NCBI GenBank assembly: GCA_002118135.1
Contig: BDIU01000212.1
Coordinates: forward strand, 201 to 63,929
Direction of reading: 5' to 3'
DNA: 63,729 nucleotides
Origin: Trebouxia sp. TZW2008
Taxonomy: Eukaryota; Chlorophyta; Trebouxiophyceae; Trebouxiales; Trebouxiaceae
How positions within the stretch are numbered: position 1 is the first letter of the stretch; each line of letters starts with the position of its first letter. The translations under genes were made by a program, and so were the position numbers. The notes beneath the pieces were generated by a model. The model ran no database searches, was not told the DNA's origin, and saw nothing but the letters and a program-made list of their open reading frames with translations. This document shows, piece after piece, positions 11,701 to 23,800 of the stretch.

Positions 11701-14700
11701 CACGCTCTTCAGACCAGCATAGATGCGCTGCTGGATTCTCAGGGGATCCATGCATGCGATGCAATGCACAACTCTCACATGAGCATGACTGAGCCATTGT
11801 GCAGATGCTTGCTATATGCTACAGCTCGAGTCCCTCCTGACCATCCAGGCATTTGCCCTCGGTCCCTGCCCTTCGCTAAGCCCTGCTGAATTCCCTGGAA
11901 ACTCCTGCATAAGATTGCATGCACTGTTTACAAAAGCTGAGTTCAGCTATGGTAAAAAAACCCCCGCTGTATGCTATGGTAGAACTCCCCTCTTGCCATC
12001 CAGGCATCTGGCCTTTGGCCCTGCCCTTCACTGGCCCCTGCTGGGTTCCCTGGAAACTCCTGCAGGATGACATGCACGCCATTGCAACACTCAACCGCAT
12101 AGCAGCATGATAGAGCTGTTGGCAAGATGGTTTAATCTTGTTGAAACACTGGGTTTCGATTGTTACTCAGCAGGTCCTACATTCATCTGGAATTGTGTTG
12201 AAGGATGATACAGGCTGCTTGCCACTACAGAAGAAGAGCACCTACCAGCTCGGCTGCAGTGTCCTCACTGGAGGGCACAGGGCTGGACCGCATGCTGGGG
12301 TACAGGCTGCTGTCTGGGGCTGACTGGGGCAGCCCTAAGACTCTTAGCTACAAGGCATAATCTGCAGAAGAATTGAAGACAAAGAAGAACAGGGGAGAAG
12401 GAAGAGAAAGAAGAGGACTCACCAGCTCTGCTGCTGTTGCTTCGCTGGAGGGCACAGGGCTGGACCGCATGCTGGGGTACAGGCTGCTGTCTGGGGCTGA
12501 CTGGGGCGGCCCTGAGGCAGCACTGGCTTCCAGCCAGTTTGACAGGAAGGAGATGGAGGAGTTCCTGGAGCTGCGCTGCACCTTCTTCTTGAAAGCCTTG
12601 CTCATCTGCAGTGTACAACTGTGGATTTGCGTCCTGCACCTTGACTTTGCTAGGAAGAAGGCTGTTATCTAGGGCTGGTATGGGGTGGGGGAGGCGCGGA
12701 GGGTGTTGGTAAAGGGGGAAGATGAAGGAGTTTCTAGAGCTGCGCTCAACCTGCTCCTTGAAAGCCTTGCTCATCTGCACTGAGTACCGTTTGATTTGAG
12801 TCCTCAGCTGCTGGCCTGCTGAGAAGAAGGAGACTATGTGGGACTGACATTGATAGCAGCGACAGGAGGGGATGGTGGAGGAGGAGGGGGGGGGGTTAAT
12901 GAAGATACAGGGTTTGGGCCAGGCAGGGCCGGAATCGTGTACAGGGGGGAGCCGTGAGTCTGCACTGCAATCTATGGATTCCCCTTTCCACGATGTGCAA
13001 AATTGGTTTGCAACTCAAATCATCAGGATTTGCCAGAAAGCAGGTTTCTGTCAGCCAGACAGGACCCTGCTTTCTGGCTGACAGGAACCGAGAGACGCGG
13101 CGGAGGTGGGGAGGAAAAGAGCTGTCCTTTTGACCTTCAAGACATGAAACTTGTGCAGTTGTGCTGGACATTTTGCTTTGAAGTCTTGCCCAACTGTTCA
13201 CATGCATTTTTTTTTTTTTTTTGATTCTTGCTTACCAGTCCATGCTTATGGCTGGGTGTAGAAGCAGGGCTCGCCGAGTTAGATTTGCCTGCTCCCCGAG
13301 TCAGCTCAGCGATTGCCAGCTCGAGCGTTGCTCGCCTCAGCACCTCGCCCCTATCACGCTTCTGAGCTTTGAGCTGCTGAGCTGTGAGCGCCTGAGCCTC
13401 CTCCAGATTTCCTGCCCGGTTCTGGAGCTGCAGCAGCAGCTGGGTGGAGGAGTTGAGGCGCCCTCTGATATCCTCTAGCATTGAGGCCTGCATGAGTACA
13501 TCCAGCAATTATTTCTGCTTCAAACAAAAGTCAATTCAGGCAGGGTAGATTGCGCTGGTTACCCACTTCCAGTACTTGCTCTCAGGTGTGCAGACCAAAG
13601 CTTTGAATTGCCTTTGTCATTGCTTCTCAACGCATTGCAGTTATTGCTTGATTGAACTGGATCAGAAGTGCAAGCTAAGCAGTCAGGCCAGTCTCACAAG
13701 GGCTTGTATCAGACAAGACATCCAACAGCCTGTCAAGGCCTCTCCACACAGGGCAAGATATCAAGCATAAAGCGCTCATGTAGCTGACTCTGTAATCAAA
13801 CTCTAGATTTCAGCTGGTTTCGGAGCTGCCCAGCCGGCCCTTGAGCTCAGCAATGCTGCAGGCCTGCCTCTCAAGCTCACAATGCACCTTCCTCTTCACA
13901 CATGTCAAAGAAAAAGCAACTGAAACACATGGCAGCTGACCTGGTGCTCAAACTCCAGATTCCAGCTGGTTTCAGAGCTGCCCAATTGCCCTTTTAGCTC
14001 AGCAATGATGCAGGCTTGTCTCTCAAGCTCACGGTGCACATTCATCTTCATCTGCAGCTGATTCCTCAGCTGCTCAATGCTGCCTGAGTGCGATCTCACC
14101 AGCTCGTGCCCCTCGGCACTCACTTTGAGCTGAGCTCTCAGATCAGTGATCACACCTGCAGAGATTGTCAGCAGGACTTGATTTGCGTTTGTGCTTGCTG
14201 TGTAGCTGCTCAATGCTACGTGAGTGCAACCTCGCCAGCTCATGCCCCTGAGCGCTCACCTTGAATCAAGCCCTGAGATCAGTGAAGACACCTACAGAGA
14301 CTCTCTTGATGTGAAAATTGAGCAATGGAGGCTGCTAGCACTAGCCAGATGCAGATCAGATTGCCCTCAGCTTAGAGTTGGCATCTACTCAAACAAGCAC
14401 AGCTATCAATGTCATAGCTGTAGCAGGGGTTATGACTAGCATGCCTAGGCAGCATTCACCTGCCAGCTTCTTCAGCAGCTCCTCTGCAGCTCTGCTCTGC
14501 TCAAACTGCTCCTTGAGGTCAGCGCTAGCTCTGCCAGCAGCCGTCATGCTTTCTTGAATGTCCGCAATGCAGTCAGAATGCCGCTGAAGCTCTGCTTGCA
14601 AGCCAACCATTGACTTCCTGACTCCTGCATATTTGTGTCTGTCATAAGTATGTGCAAGTGGTCAGACAAGAACCAGCAGGCTACTGTTGTGTTCTCCTGA

Positions 14701-15593
14701 ATCATCTGCATTGCTCCCCTTGCAAGCCGACCATTGAGTTCCTGACTCCTGCAAGCCGACCATTGAGTTCCTGTCTCCTGCAAAGAATAAAACACTTATA
14801 GTTTGCAAAGCATAGGGTATAATGGTGCACGTCAGCATGATGGATGTCTGCAATGCAGCTGGACTGCTGCTGCAGCTGTGCTTGAAGGCCAGTCATAATT
14901 TCCACACCCCTACACAAGTATTTCACAGCGAGTTGTACAGGTTGAGGGCAGGCAGGCAGTGACAGCCCAGTCGTGTAAGTTGGCATCTTGGACGTCTGCA
15001 ATGCAGCTGGAGTGCCGCTGCAGCTGCGCATGAAGGCCACGGACTTTGTTACCCCTGCAGGTATCTGTGATGGGCTGAGGTCCTGCCTAGCATACGTCTA
15101 GAATGAATGTGTGAATGAGGTTGCAGCAGAAGGGCGCTTGTTTGCAAGCATAGTGACCACTTGCTGTGCTTCAACAGGCTTGCTTGGGCACTCAAGCCGT
15201 AGTCATCTTGCACGTTTCAGCATACATGCAAGGAGTCTATCATAGTATGGTGTTGACGCATGCATTTAGGTCCTTGCAAATCACTGTGCATTCGACCACA
15301 AGCGTGCAGCCTTTGAAGGACATACTGTCAAGTTCTGGACATAGTGGTAGGATATCTTGCATGCCATGCTTGTGAAGTCTGCTGCACCTACTTGCTGCTT
15401 GTAGTGAATGAATCCCAGCAAAAAGGCATGCGCTGGTAATGAGGATTACTGCTGCAGCTGACAGAACGCTGGCAGGCAGCTCAGCCAGCAATTTTATAAA
15501 GCTGGCAGGCCCACTTGATGAATCATTGATAGGCTGACCAGTGCTGAACATTGGTGCTGGTGTCACCAATGCTGCTGCCAGACTGCTGATCAT
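8755..15593 (-). CDS. gene B: membrane-anchored coiled-coil protein, tandem paralog
   Basis: Unrecognised protein of about 691 aa if it starts at the ATG at 15593. Exons: 15593-15392, 14624-14460, 14155-13941, 13487-13236, 12605-12423, 11683-11579, 11264-10950, 10047-9913, 9258-8755. Junctions are GT-AG and all phases agree. Exon 1 carries a likely transmembrane helix (about residues 41-61, VLSAAAVILITSACLFAG). Exons 2-4 are coiled coil (ADLKEQFEQSRAAEELLKKL; RNQLQMKMNVHRELERQ). Exons 5-9 are Ser/Arg/Pro-rich, including MSKAFKKKVQRSSRNSS and HGVVSPFAAHQ, and the last exon is a 167-residue low-complexity tail. Exons 2 and 3 have exactly the same lengths (165 and 215 nt) as those of gene A. An extra small exon at 10233-10168 is possible. 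The protein may start further upstream, because gene D has a signal-peptide exon before its membrane exon. Confidence 0.65.
9370..9436 (-). repeat. upstream copy of the 5' end of exon B9
   Basis: The start of the last exon of gene B (9258; AGVVVQVSGKQPE) is repeated upstream in the transcript as AGMVVQVSGKQSE, directly after an intact TGCAG acceptor. The similarity stops after roughly 45-50 nt. Confidence 0.7.
9690..9903 (-). repeat. two downstream copies of the 3' end of exon B8
   Basis: Exon B8 ends at 9913 with HKAVLAHGDLFNSKWQCAPQ then GT. Two copies follow, at about 9848-9903 and 9690-9760. One is truncated. The other continues to the exon end but has lost its donor (CTCAG followed by CTGA). 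This shows decay of the splice site in a copied exon end. Confidence 0.7.
10300..10949 (-). repeat. four downstream copies of the 3' end of exon B7, with GGGCA repeats
   Basis: Exon B7 ends at 10950 with SQSSPGLQQ and a GTACC donor. Four more copies of 40-90 nt, ending near 10795, 10670, 10520 and 10335, repeat this end, each with a GT donor. Stretches of (GGGCA)n lie between them, for example 10311-10330. Confidence 0.75.
11820..12066 (-). repeat. two upstream copies of exon B6
   Basis: Near-complete copies of exon B6 (11683-11579; it opens EFPGNPAG) start at about 12065 and 11909. Both keep the CTGCAG acceptor. The first reads EFPGNPAGASEGQGQRPDA, in frame for much of its length. The real exon could be any of the three. 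I chose the one with a usable phase 0 donor (ATG|GTGCG). Confidence 0.7.
12257..12330 (-). repeat. downstream copy of the 3' end of exon B5 with intact donor
   Basis: This copy repeats the last ~75 nt of exon B5 (12605-12423) almost exactly and ends in GAGCTG|GTAGGT. A second partial copy, of the exon's 5' end, lies upstream at 12710-12778 after an intact CAG. Exon B5 is therefore flanked by copies of both of its ends. Confidence 0.8.
13207..13222 (+). repeat. poly-T run
   Basis: A run of about 16 T lies in the intron just after exon B4 (in gene sense, a poly-A run). It may mark a retroposed tail, but no adjacent element was recognised. Confidence 0.6.
13800..13905 (-). repeat. downstream decayed copy of exon B3
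   Basis: The second half of exon B3 (14155-13941) is repeated downstream as a decayed copy with stops in frame (CELERQACSIAELKGRLGSSETS). A second decayed copy, of the exon's 5' part, lies upstream at about 14190-14290 after a TGTAG. Confidence 0.7.
14720..15060 (-). repeat. upstream copies of the 5' part of exon B2
   Basis: The start of exon B2 (14624; RKSMVGLQAELQRHSDCIADIQ) recurs upstream in the transcript. There are three short copies of about 25-30 nt between 14725 and 14785 and two longer copies ending near 14850 and 14990. Several still follow a CTGCAG acceptor. Confidence 0.75.
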
Positions 15594-17899
15594 GCTGTGC
15601 TGAGCATGCTGTGGTGGCAGTCTTCAAACAGATTTGGGGGGACAGCTCTATTTTAGTGCCTGCAAGCATGCAGTGTGGTTGGATTTGCAGTGGCGGTAGC
15701 AGCTGTATGTGCAGGAGTGCAGAGTTGACTCTTTAGTTGGAAAGTATGGGTGCAGGGGGCACCTGGCCTAGGCTAGAAGTGCTGAGGAGTATCTATCGGA
15801 AAGCATTTTATAGCATGCACACAAACTGTTTATGTAATTGCAGTTGAGTTTACAGATTGTAAGTGGAAGCAGACTGACCTACGCAGGGATCAGGCCCTTC
15901 ATTGGCTGAAGCAACCAGCACCAAGGCTGATGGCCTTTCCAGTTTTGACCAGTCAGAGGTCACTCATGGTGCTGATTCAATCCTTAAATGTAGGTCGAGA
16001 GCAGCGCAACATGCGGAACACTGTCAAAAGATTCCGTGCAGCAGAGCTGCCGCGGTCACACCGAAGCGCGTGCGAAACTCGTGGTTTCCAGTTTCGTGAA
16101 CTACGCTCAGCAGAACTTTCCGGATGTTCCAGGCAGCCAACGTACGGAAGTATTGCCAGACAAGACTGCTCTTAGCTGCGCAAAGTTGTCAGAATCAAGG
16201 TCACGTCTAGACGGAGCTTTCGATATGTTACGGATGCCAAGCTGATTCGTGATGCTAGGCTTCAGACACCGATAACCGCTGCTAGCAATCGGCAACTGCC
16301 AACACAAAGCTTGCTGTTGACTGTGCTAAGCCGGGAACAGCTGTTGCAGCAACAAACATGTCGTGCTCGACTGCGCTTTGAGCTGCTCTTGTACGTCGTC
16401 AAGGCAGGCAGTTCGTACAAAATTAGTAAACTTGCCCATTCCGCAGCACTCAAATTGCGCAATTTGCATCGCCAGCTAGACCGCTTTGCGACACTTTACG
16501 CCACTTTCGGCTGCCCTAGCATGCGTGTCGTCATCTGCAGTAATTGTTACGTAGATGTACAGCGCTTCATTCGCAACTGGACAGGCAGTTCTCGACTGCG
16601 TTCGACAGCTGATGACGTTTGTGCTGTTGCACCGAAAGTTTGCCGAGCAATGAGGCCCATGTCTTGCTTTAGTGGAGCACAGGCTTGCTGACATGCATCA
16701 TCTCAAAATGAAGACATGTGACCCAAAACCACACAAAGTATCAGACAGCTTTCAAAGTCGGGGTACAAAGTCAGCTTCAGGCTGCTGCTGACTTCTCATT
16801 CTGCCAGTGACCCACTGATGAGCTCCGCATGCAACGCACACAGAATCAATTTTTGCCAAAGCATTGCGATCAGCATCAATGCTGATCACAGAACAGCATT
16901 GAAGCTTTGCGCACACGACTTCCATCGCAAGCAAATTAGTGACCACACAAGCAATGTAGACAAATCTGAGTTTCTAAAGACAATGAAATAGCAAATCAGC
17001 ATGAGACTACTTGCCAAATTGCAAGGTTGCCAATGGTAGAGACTATGGCACTGTTCAATCGTGCTCATGCAGTACAGCTATCTGGCAAGCTGAACTCATA
17101 GCTTTAGTTCATTCTGAGTGTTGACTGTACTAGCAAAAGATAAAAGAAGGCCTTACACAAAACAAGAATTGGACACCTTCCGGTGGGCAAAGCCATGCAT
17201 TTCATGACTTGCAAATATTGCACTGGATATCAAAGAAAAACTGCTCAAGCGATATGGGCCATCAGCAGGGAATCCAGGCACAGCTTATACACTTTTTGCA
17301 TTCATAATGATCTGAAGGGTCTGTTCTACACAGCAATGAGGCAACTGACAGCTGGCTGATCCAGAGTTTAAATCAAAGATATAGCATGCCCCATCAGATT
17401 GCGCCTGAAGTGGCCTTCAGGAGGCAGCTTTCAGCTGAGCATGGTTTCTGAGTGTGGAATGCATACCATCATATGAGTTTACCCTCATATGATGACGCAG
17501 CTCACTTTGACCTGCAAGATGTGCCATCATTGCTGCCCAAGCGTGACCTGGCTGTGTCTTCCAAGTGCGTCGTGCGGCTGCATCATTTGGCTCTATTGTT
17601 CAGCTGTGACACTTGACTGTGTCATGTCTGCGTCATGCGTCCATTGAATGCATTGTTTGATAGTGGCTCTGAGCGACGTCCTTTGACTTCATCGTTTGAA
17701 AGCGCCATCTGGCTGTTTCACTCAGCTATGCCATTGAGCTGGATTACGTTGTTGCATTTGTTCGCCTAACTCTTCTGGCTGTGCTGTTAAGCTGTGTAAT
17801 CTGGCTGTACCATGTGGCAGAGCAGGTGTGTCACAACCTCGTGCCATGATGGCACTGTCTTGCAGCACTGCATGCAGCTTGTGCTTCCTAGCGCTGCCA
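15594..17899. other. intergenic region between genes A and B, no supported gene
   Basis: The segment 15900-16700 lacks the exon-copy repeats seen elsewhere and has plus-strand open frames of up to 126 codons (16311-16691). I recognise no motif, signal peptide or splice pattern in them. It may hold the promoter of gene B or relics of an unrecognised gene. Confidence 0.4.
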
Positions 17900-20800
17900 T
17901 CAGCTGTTTGGCTTGTCTGCAAACGGCAGGGCACACACTCGAAGAGCAGTGATGACAGTAGACACGAAAACCTGTGTGCCTGTTGTGCCTGAAGATGGGT
18001 GAAAACTACTGCCAAGGCCTGTGAGCATGCTCATTGTGTTTACAGGCTCTTGGCCCATGTAGGATTCTGTCACAAGTTTGCGCATGTGTTGAAGCATATG
18101 ACCTTCCATCTTGCAGATCAAGACTCATAAGCCGTTAGGCACCGGACATGCACCAATGACTGCCACATGCGGTGCAGTCTCAGAGGACAGAAGAGCAACA
18201 TGCCTGAGTTGCTGACTGGATGTGCAGTGCTTAGCTGCAATTCAGGGGTTCCAAGGACGCATTCAATTATGTATGATTGTACCATTGATCACTGATGGGA
18301 AGCAGCTCCACTGTGAGGGAGTTTAATCATGCTAGTTAGCTAGCATGCATCTTTCAACATGTCGCATTTCAATGCAGCAAGGCAAGACTTCAGACCCATA
18401 CACTTAGCACCTATGGTGCGATGTCTCAGCACGTACGTGACATTTTTAGTTTTGAGGCAGTGTAGCACCTACAACATGACCCTCATGTTGTGCAAGTTGC
18501 CCTTGGCTAAAGCAGCCCTGCAGGCCTGTGAAGGGGCTGTTGCATACCGCCCTGGAGTTGGCACAGCATTGACTGCCCTTGACCTGTCACGCTATGCATG
18601 CTCATGCAAGGCACTGTGATGCATGCAAGCACACCTGTGACATGACTCTCATTTGTACAAGTTGCTCCTGGTTGAAGCTGCCCAATAGGCCTGTGAAGGG
18701 GTTACAGCATAGCGTCTTAGCACTGTAACAACATCGTCCTGAAAGGTGTCATTATTGTCACTATCAGAAAGGCACTGCGAAACCCACCTGCGACATGACC
18801 CTCATGTTGTATAAGTCGCCCCTGGCTGAAGCTGCCCTGTAGGCCTGTGAAGGAGCCGCTGCATAGCGCCCTAACATTGGGACCGCGTTGTTTGCCCTTG
18901 ACCGCTTGGACTGGCCCTTTGGTGCTCGGCTGTGGCCGTGAGCTTTGACCAAGCTCAAGCCCAGGGGCGAATGATTATGGCCAGTCCCAGCCTGAAGCCC
19001 CACAACTATATTTCCTCAGTACACAGAAAAGCACCAAAATGGTTGGAGACAGTTATTGGCTCCAGTACATACTTAACTGGGCCTGCTGAGCCTGTTTAGC
19101 ACACGTTCAGAATGAATGAAATGAAGGAAAATCAGCACTCAAGCATTTCCTGCTAAATTGTGTAGCCCTGAGCCTTGGCCAGTCCCTACCGCAAACCCCA
19201 AATCAAATTTTATTTGCATGTGCCACATTGCAAAGGCTCCTTGTTGTCGAAATCAAACCTCCTCATGTTGCTCGGCTTCCCAAAAGTCACAATGCTGTAT
19301 TGTCATCAGTCAGCTGCGCTAATAGCATTCACTGCCTTGAAGCTGTCTGCAAGAAAGCCTTGCCAAGAAACTTGTAGGCCGATTCAAGATGTTTTGCCCA
19401 TTAGTTGATACTGGCTGTTCCCATACTATGAAGACTACGACAGCAGTGCAATGCTTGCAGCCAAGTCCTGCTGTCAGGCAATCTCAACCAGGATGCATGA
19501 TTGGTTGTTTCACTGTATCCTTGGAACAGCAGCTCAGGGATGACGCCCGTGCCGCTGTGCTGTGCTGTGCTGTGCTGTGCCATGCTGTGCCGTGCTGTGC
19601 CGTGCTGTGCCGCGCTGTGCCATGCTGTGCCGTGCTGTGCCGTGCTGTGCTGTGCTGTGCTGTGCATTGAAGGCAAGCTACATGAAACCAATGCAGACAG
19701 AGCGTCAATGGCAGGATCTGCGGTTCAGGCAAGCTCTAAACTGCTTGCCCTCAACTGGTCATGGTCTGAAAGCTGACTCGTCAAAGCTCAGACTTGAAGC
19801 TGATATGCAAGTGCTCATACATGAGGCAGTGCTGGTTGATTGTGTCAAAGCCAAGGAGGGGTCGGAAGGGCAGGGTTGTACCTGACATAGCCCTGAGGCT
19901 CCACCGCTGCCCAATTTTGAAGGTTTTTTGGCATGTGAATTTCCCTCCAAATCAAGCTGCGCTCGCGTCATCTCACCCAGACTGGCCGATCTGTCCTTGA
20001 TCGACTGCGCGATCCTGGCTTGGCCCGGCTCGGATTGCGCTCGCAGGGTTCGCGGCTGGTAGCTGTTGCTGCTGCCGTCGCAGTCTAGTTGGCCGGCCTC
20101 AGGAACCACCGGCAAAGTTGGGACGGCTGGCTGATGAAAAGCAAAGGGGCTCACTATGCCATGCTGCACAACACAAGATGTTGTCTGCTTGCTGGTGGTT
20201 GGCCGAGCATGGCTGCAGTTGGACGGTAATGGGCGTGGCAAAACTGTTTCAAGTTGTCTGCCTCAGTAGGAACAAACAGGATGAATATGCCAAAGGACCT
20301 TTGCCAATTATGCACTAGGAGCACCAAATTGCAAAGAACAAGAGCATGAACTGCCTGCAGATAAGCTACTCGCTGCTCAATTGGCTTCAAACTGACCTAT
20401 AGCAAACACCAAGACGCAAGGGCTGAGACTGTTCCTCAGGGCTGCTGTCTGTCATGGGCTGATGCATAGCAGTACTTCCTAATGAGGAACAGAAGGCAGA
20501 CTGCATGGACATGCAAATCATAGGCAGCAGCAGCTTGCAGCAGTGCCCAAGCACATAGAGCCGCAATTTGCAGCAGCACGTAACAATCTAGCAAAGCTCG
20601 GCTCTCAAGGTCAGGGTACTTACGCATGTTGAGGATGTTGCAGTCATGTTGTAAAAGTCCCCTTTTGCATGCCAGGAGCTCTGATTGGGAACCCGATGTG
20701 AGACAAGTGCTTCCTCACCGTCACTGCCTGGCTGCAAACCACAAAAGACAGCGTGTTGTTGAACAAAAGAAACACCACTACTTGCCAGCAGAGCAATACT

Positions 20801-23800
20801 GGCATCAGTCATGTATGCATGTGGAACAATGACTGTTGACAACAGCATAGCATCCACCCTGTACGCATGTGAGCACACAAGCTGTCAGATCTCCAAATTT
20901 GACATGGGAAGCAAGCATGTATTACTAGTGACAGCAATTAATCAGCTCACCAGAAACTGACTTTCAGCACTGGCACTCTGTAATGATGCTTTCAGTCCAG
21001 GGTGCGCTGAAGCCATTGGAAATGAGAAGCTCATTGGTGCGTTGTATTGAGCGGCTTCAGTCAAGGATGTTGTAGAGGTCTCAAGGCAGTTGGCAAGAAA
21101 GGCTGTTGAAAACGCCCCTGGATTAGGCTTTGGCTTTCGCCTGAAAGCCAAGCTCATCTGCATGAATTACACAAGCTCTTGCAAGTTCAGGAGGTAAGAA
21201 AGGCAGGCTTGTCTGCATGCACAACACAAGCTGCTGCAATATCAGTGCTTCAAGCTTTCAGGCAGGAAGAATCTTGAAAAGTCCCCTGGGTTTGGTTTGT
21301 GCTTTTTTCAAAAAGCAAAACTCATCTGCATGTGTGGTGCAAGCTGATGCCAGAGTTTCAAGAAGTGCGTTCTTGTTATTCTCAAAGAGTGGTCACACTT
21401 CATGGCTGCATTGCTTGGCACGCGCAATGTGCCAAATCCGCAAGCTGCAATGCTTGTTTTTTTGGCATGACTACACACACATCTAGCACCAGGGCTAGAA
21501 TGTGAGAGCTCTCAGATTATGTATGGCGCACAAAGCAGCATTGGATCTGCACAAGGCACGTGATTAGAAGAGCCAAAGAGCATGCTGGGTGATGATTGTC
21601 AGGTGCACATAGCAAGGAGATCCTGCAAGGATGCAATATGAAAACATTACCAGCCCACTTCTTGACTTGCTCTGGTCTTCACTTTGGTCGCTGAGCTGCT
21701 TGTGAATGACCCCAACAGCGGTCTCCAGCCGGCTTGCCTGACTTTGCAGCCTCTGTAGCTGCTGCAATGAGCTGCCTACATGGCCTTGGACATCACCAAG
21801 CAAACAGCCCTGGAGCAGCAAACACAAACTTGAGATTGTATGCATGTCACTGGACGTTGCCAAGTACACGCCTGGGCGCAAGAATTTATATGAAATTTAG
21901 CTAGAGAGCAATGATAGTACATGGATGGTGAGTCGCTGCAGCTGCTGCAGTGGGCTGCCTACATGGCATTGGACATCACTAAGCAGGCGACTCTGGAGCA
22001 AGAATTTAAAATACAACTTGGCTAGAGCGGATAGAAGCATGAACAATGGGGGCTGCAACTGCTGCAGTTACTGCAAGGAGCTGCCTACATGACCCCAGAC
22101 ATCATCAAGCAGGTGACCCTGGAGCACAATGTGCAAGCTGAGATTGCCAAGCATGCAACCCTTAAGCAAGAAATTGATATGAGTATTAGCTAGAGCAAAA
22201 GAAATTCTATGGACGGTATTTGCAGCTGCTGAAGCTGCTGCAAGGAGCTGGACGTAACCAAGGAAGCAACCCTGGAGCACAAAAACAAATGTAGACTTTG
22301 AATTGAATAAGAAACAGGGCAAGAACGGTTTACACTGCCATAATTGATGCCAAGCATGCAAGTGAAGTGAAGCACAACAATTCCAACATCTATGCAGAGC
22401 AGATGCAGTCTTCGGAAGCCTGTTCATTTGGGCCTGAGTACAGCACATCATGCAACTCTGCATCAAGCCATCAAACATGTTGGGTCAAAGCCAAGATAGC
22501 TGCCAAGATGCTCAGCATCGTACACCACCAAGGTTGGCCCACTTCAATTGCAACAATTGTGAAACACTGACTCTCCACTCTCACTCCCGTTGTACGCACT
22601 CATGTAGCATGCATCAACATGCAGATGTGCGTCAAGCTGCTTCTGTGAACAAAGGCTTGTATAGGAACCCTGAAGACTTTCTTTTCTTTGATCACCCGAG
22701 ATTATTTGTGCTGTACCTGATGATTATGCTCTTTGTGCCAGTTGCTTTTGCAGCTGCTGAGCTGTCCCTTGATCTCAGAGATAGCACAGGCCTGCCTGTT
22801 CAGCTCCCTCTGCACATTAGTCTTGACATGCACCTGATTTTGGAGCTGGTCAATGACGCTGGAGTGGGACTGCACAACCTCATGCCCTTGAGCAGTCACT
22901 TCCAGCTGAACTCGCAGCTCTGCTATGATCCCTGCAAAGCACCAATACAACCAAAGTGAGTTGACCCGAGATTTCTGAGATGGCACAAGCCTGCCTGTTC
23001 AGCTTCCTCTGCACATAGGTCTTGACTTGCACCTGGTTTTGGGGCTGATCAATGACGCTGGGATTGCACAACTTTGTGCCCCTGAGCAGTCACTTCCAGC
23101 TGAACTCGCAGCTCTGCTATGATCCCTGGAAAGCATCAGCACAATATAAGTGAGTTGGCCCATGAATTCTGAGATAGCACAAGCCTGCCTGTTTAGCTTC
23201 CTCTGCACATTGTTCTTGACTTGCACCTGGTTTTGGAGCTGATCAATGACGCTGGAGTGGGATTGCACAACTTTGTGCCCCTGAGCAGTCACTTCCAGCT
23301 GAACTCGCAGCTCTGATATGATCCCTGGAAAGCATCAGCACAATATAAGTGAGTTGGCCCATGAACTCTGAGATAGCACAAGCCTGCCTGTTTAGCTTCC
23401 TCTGCACATTGTTCTTGACTTGCACCTGGTTTTGGAGCTGGTCAGTGACGCTGGAGTGGGATTGCACGACCTCACGCCCTTGAGCAGTCACTTCCAGCTG
23501 AACACGCAACTCTGCTTTAACACTTGCACAGAATTGACACAAGCAAAGTGGATCTTGACAGCAAGGCATCAGCAGTACTGCAGGCAAACAATGAATGTGC
23601 GCTGTTGGTGTGGCTCAAACAGTCAATAATTTGAGACCTACTTAGCTGGAGTAACAATTCTGCCATGACACCTAAAGTGCATACAGATAGCACACATGAG
23701 TTGCCTGCAATTTGTCTAATTCAGCTTGATGAAAACGTAGCTCTGAATTCCTTCATCGTTGTTTGTTCCACCTGGAAGACAGAGTCGGAGTAGATTAAGC

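Noticed and set aside
16036..16691. plus-strand open frames of 69-126 codons in a repeat-free stretch
   Set aside because: No motif, targeting signal, splice pattern or partner frame was found; chance open frames of this size are common here.
19389..19776. Cys/Ala-rich and His/Ser-rich open frames over 19.4-19.8 kb
   Set aside because: They are translations of the GCTGT satellite on either strand.
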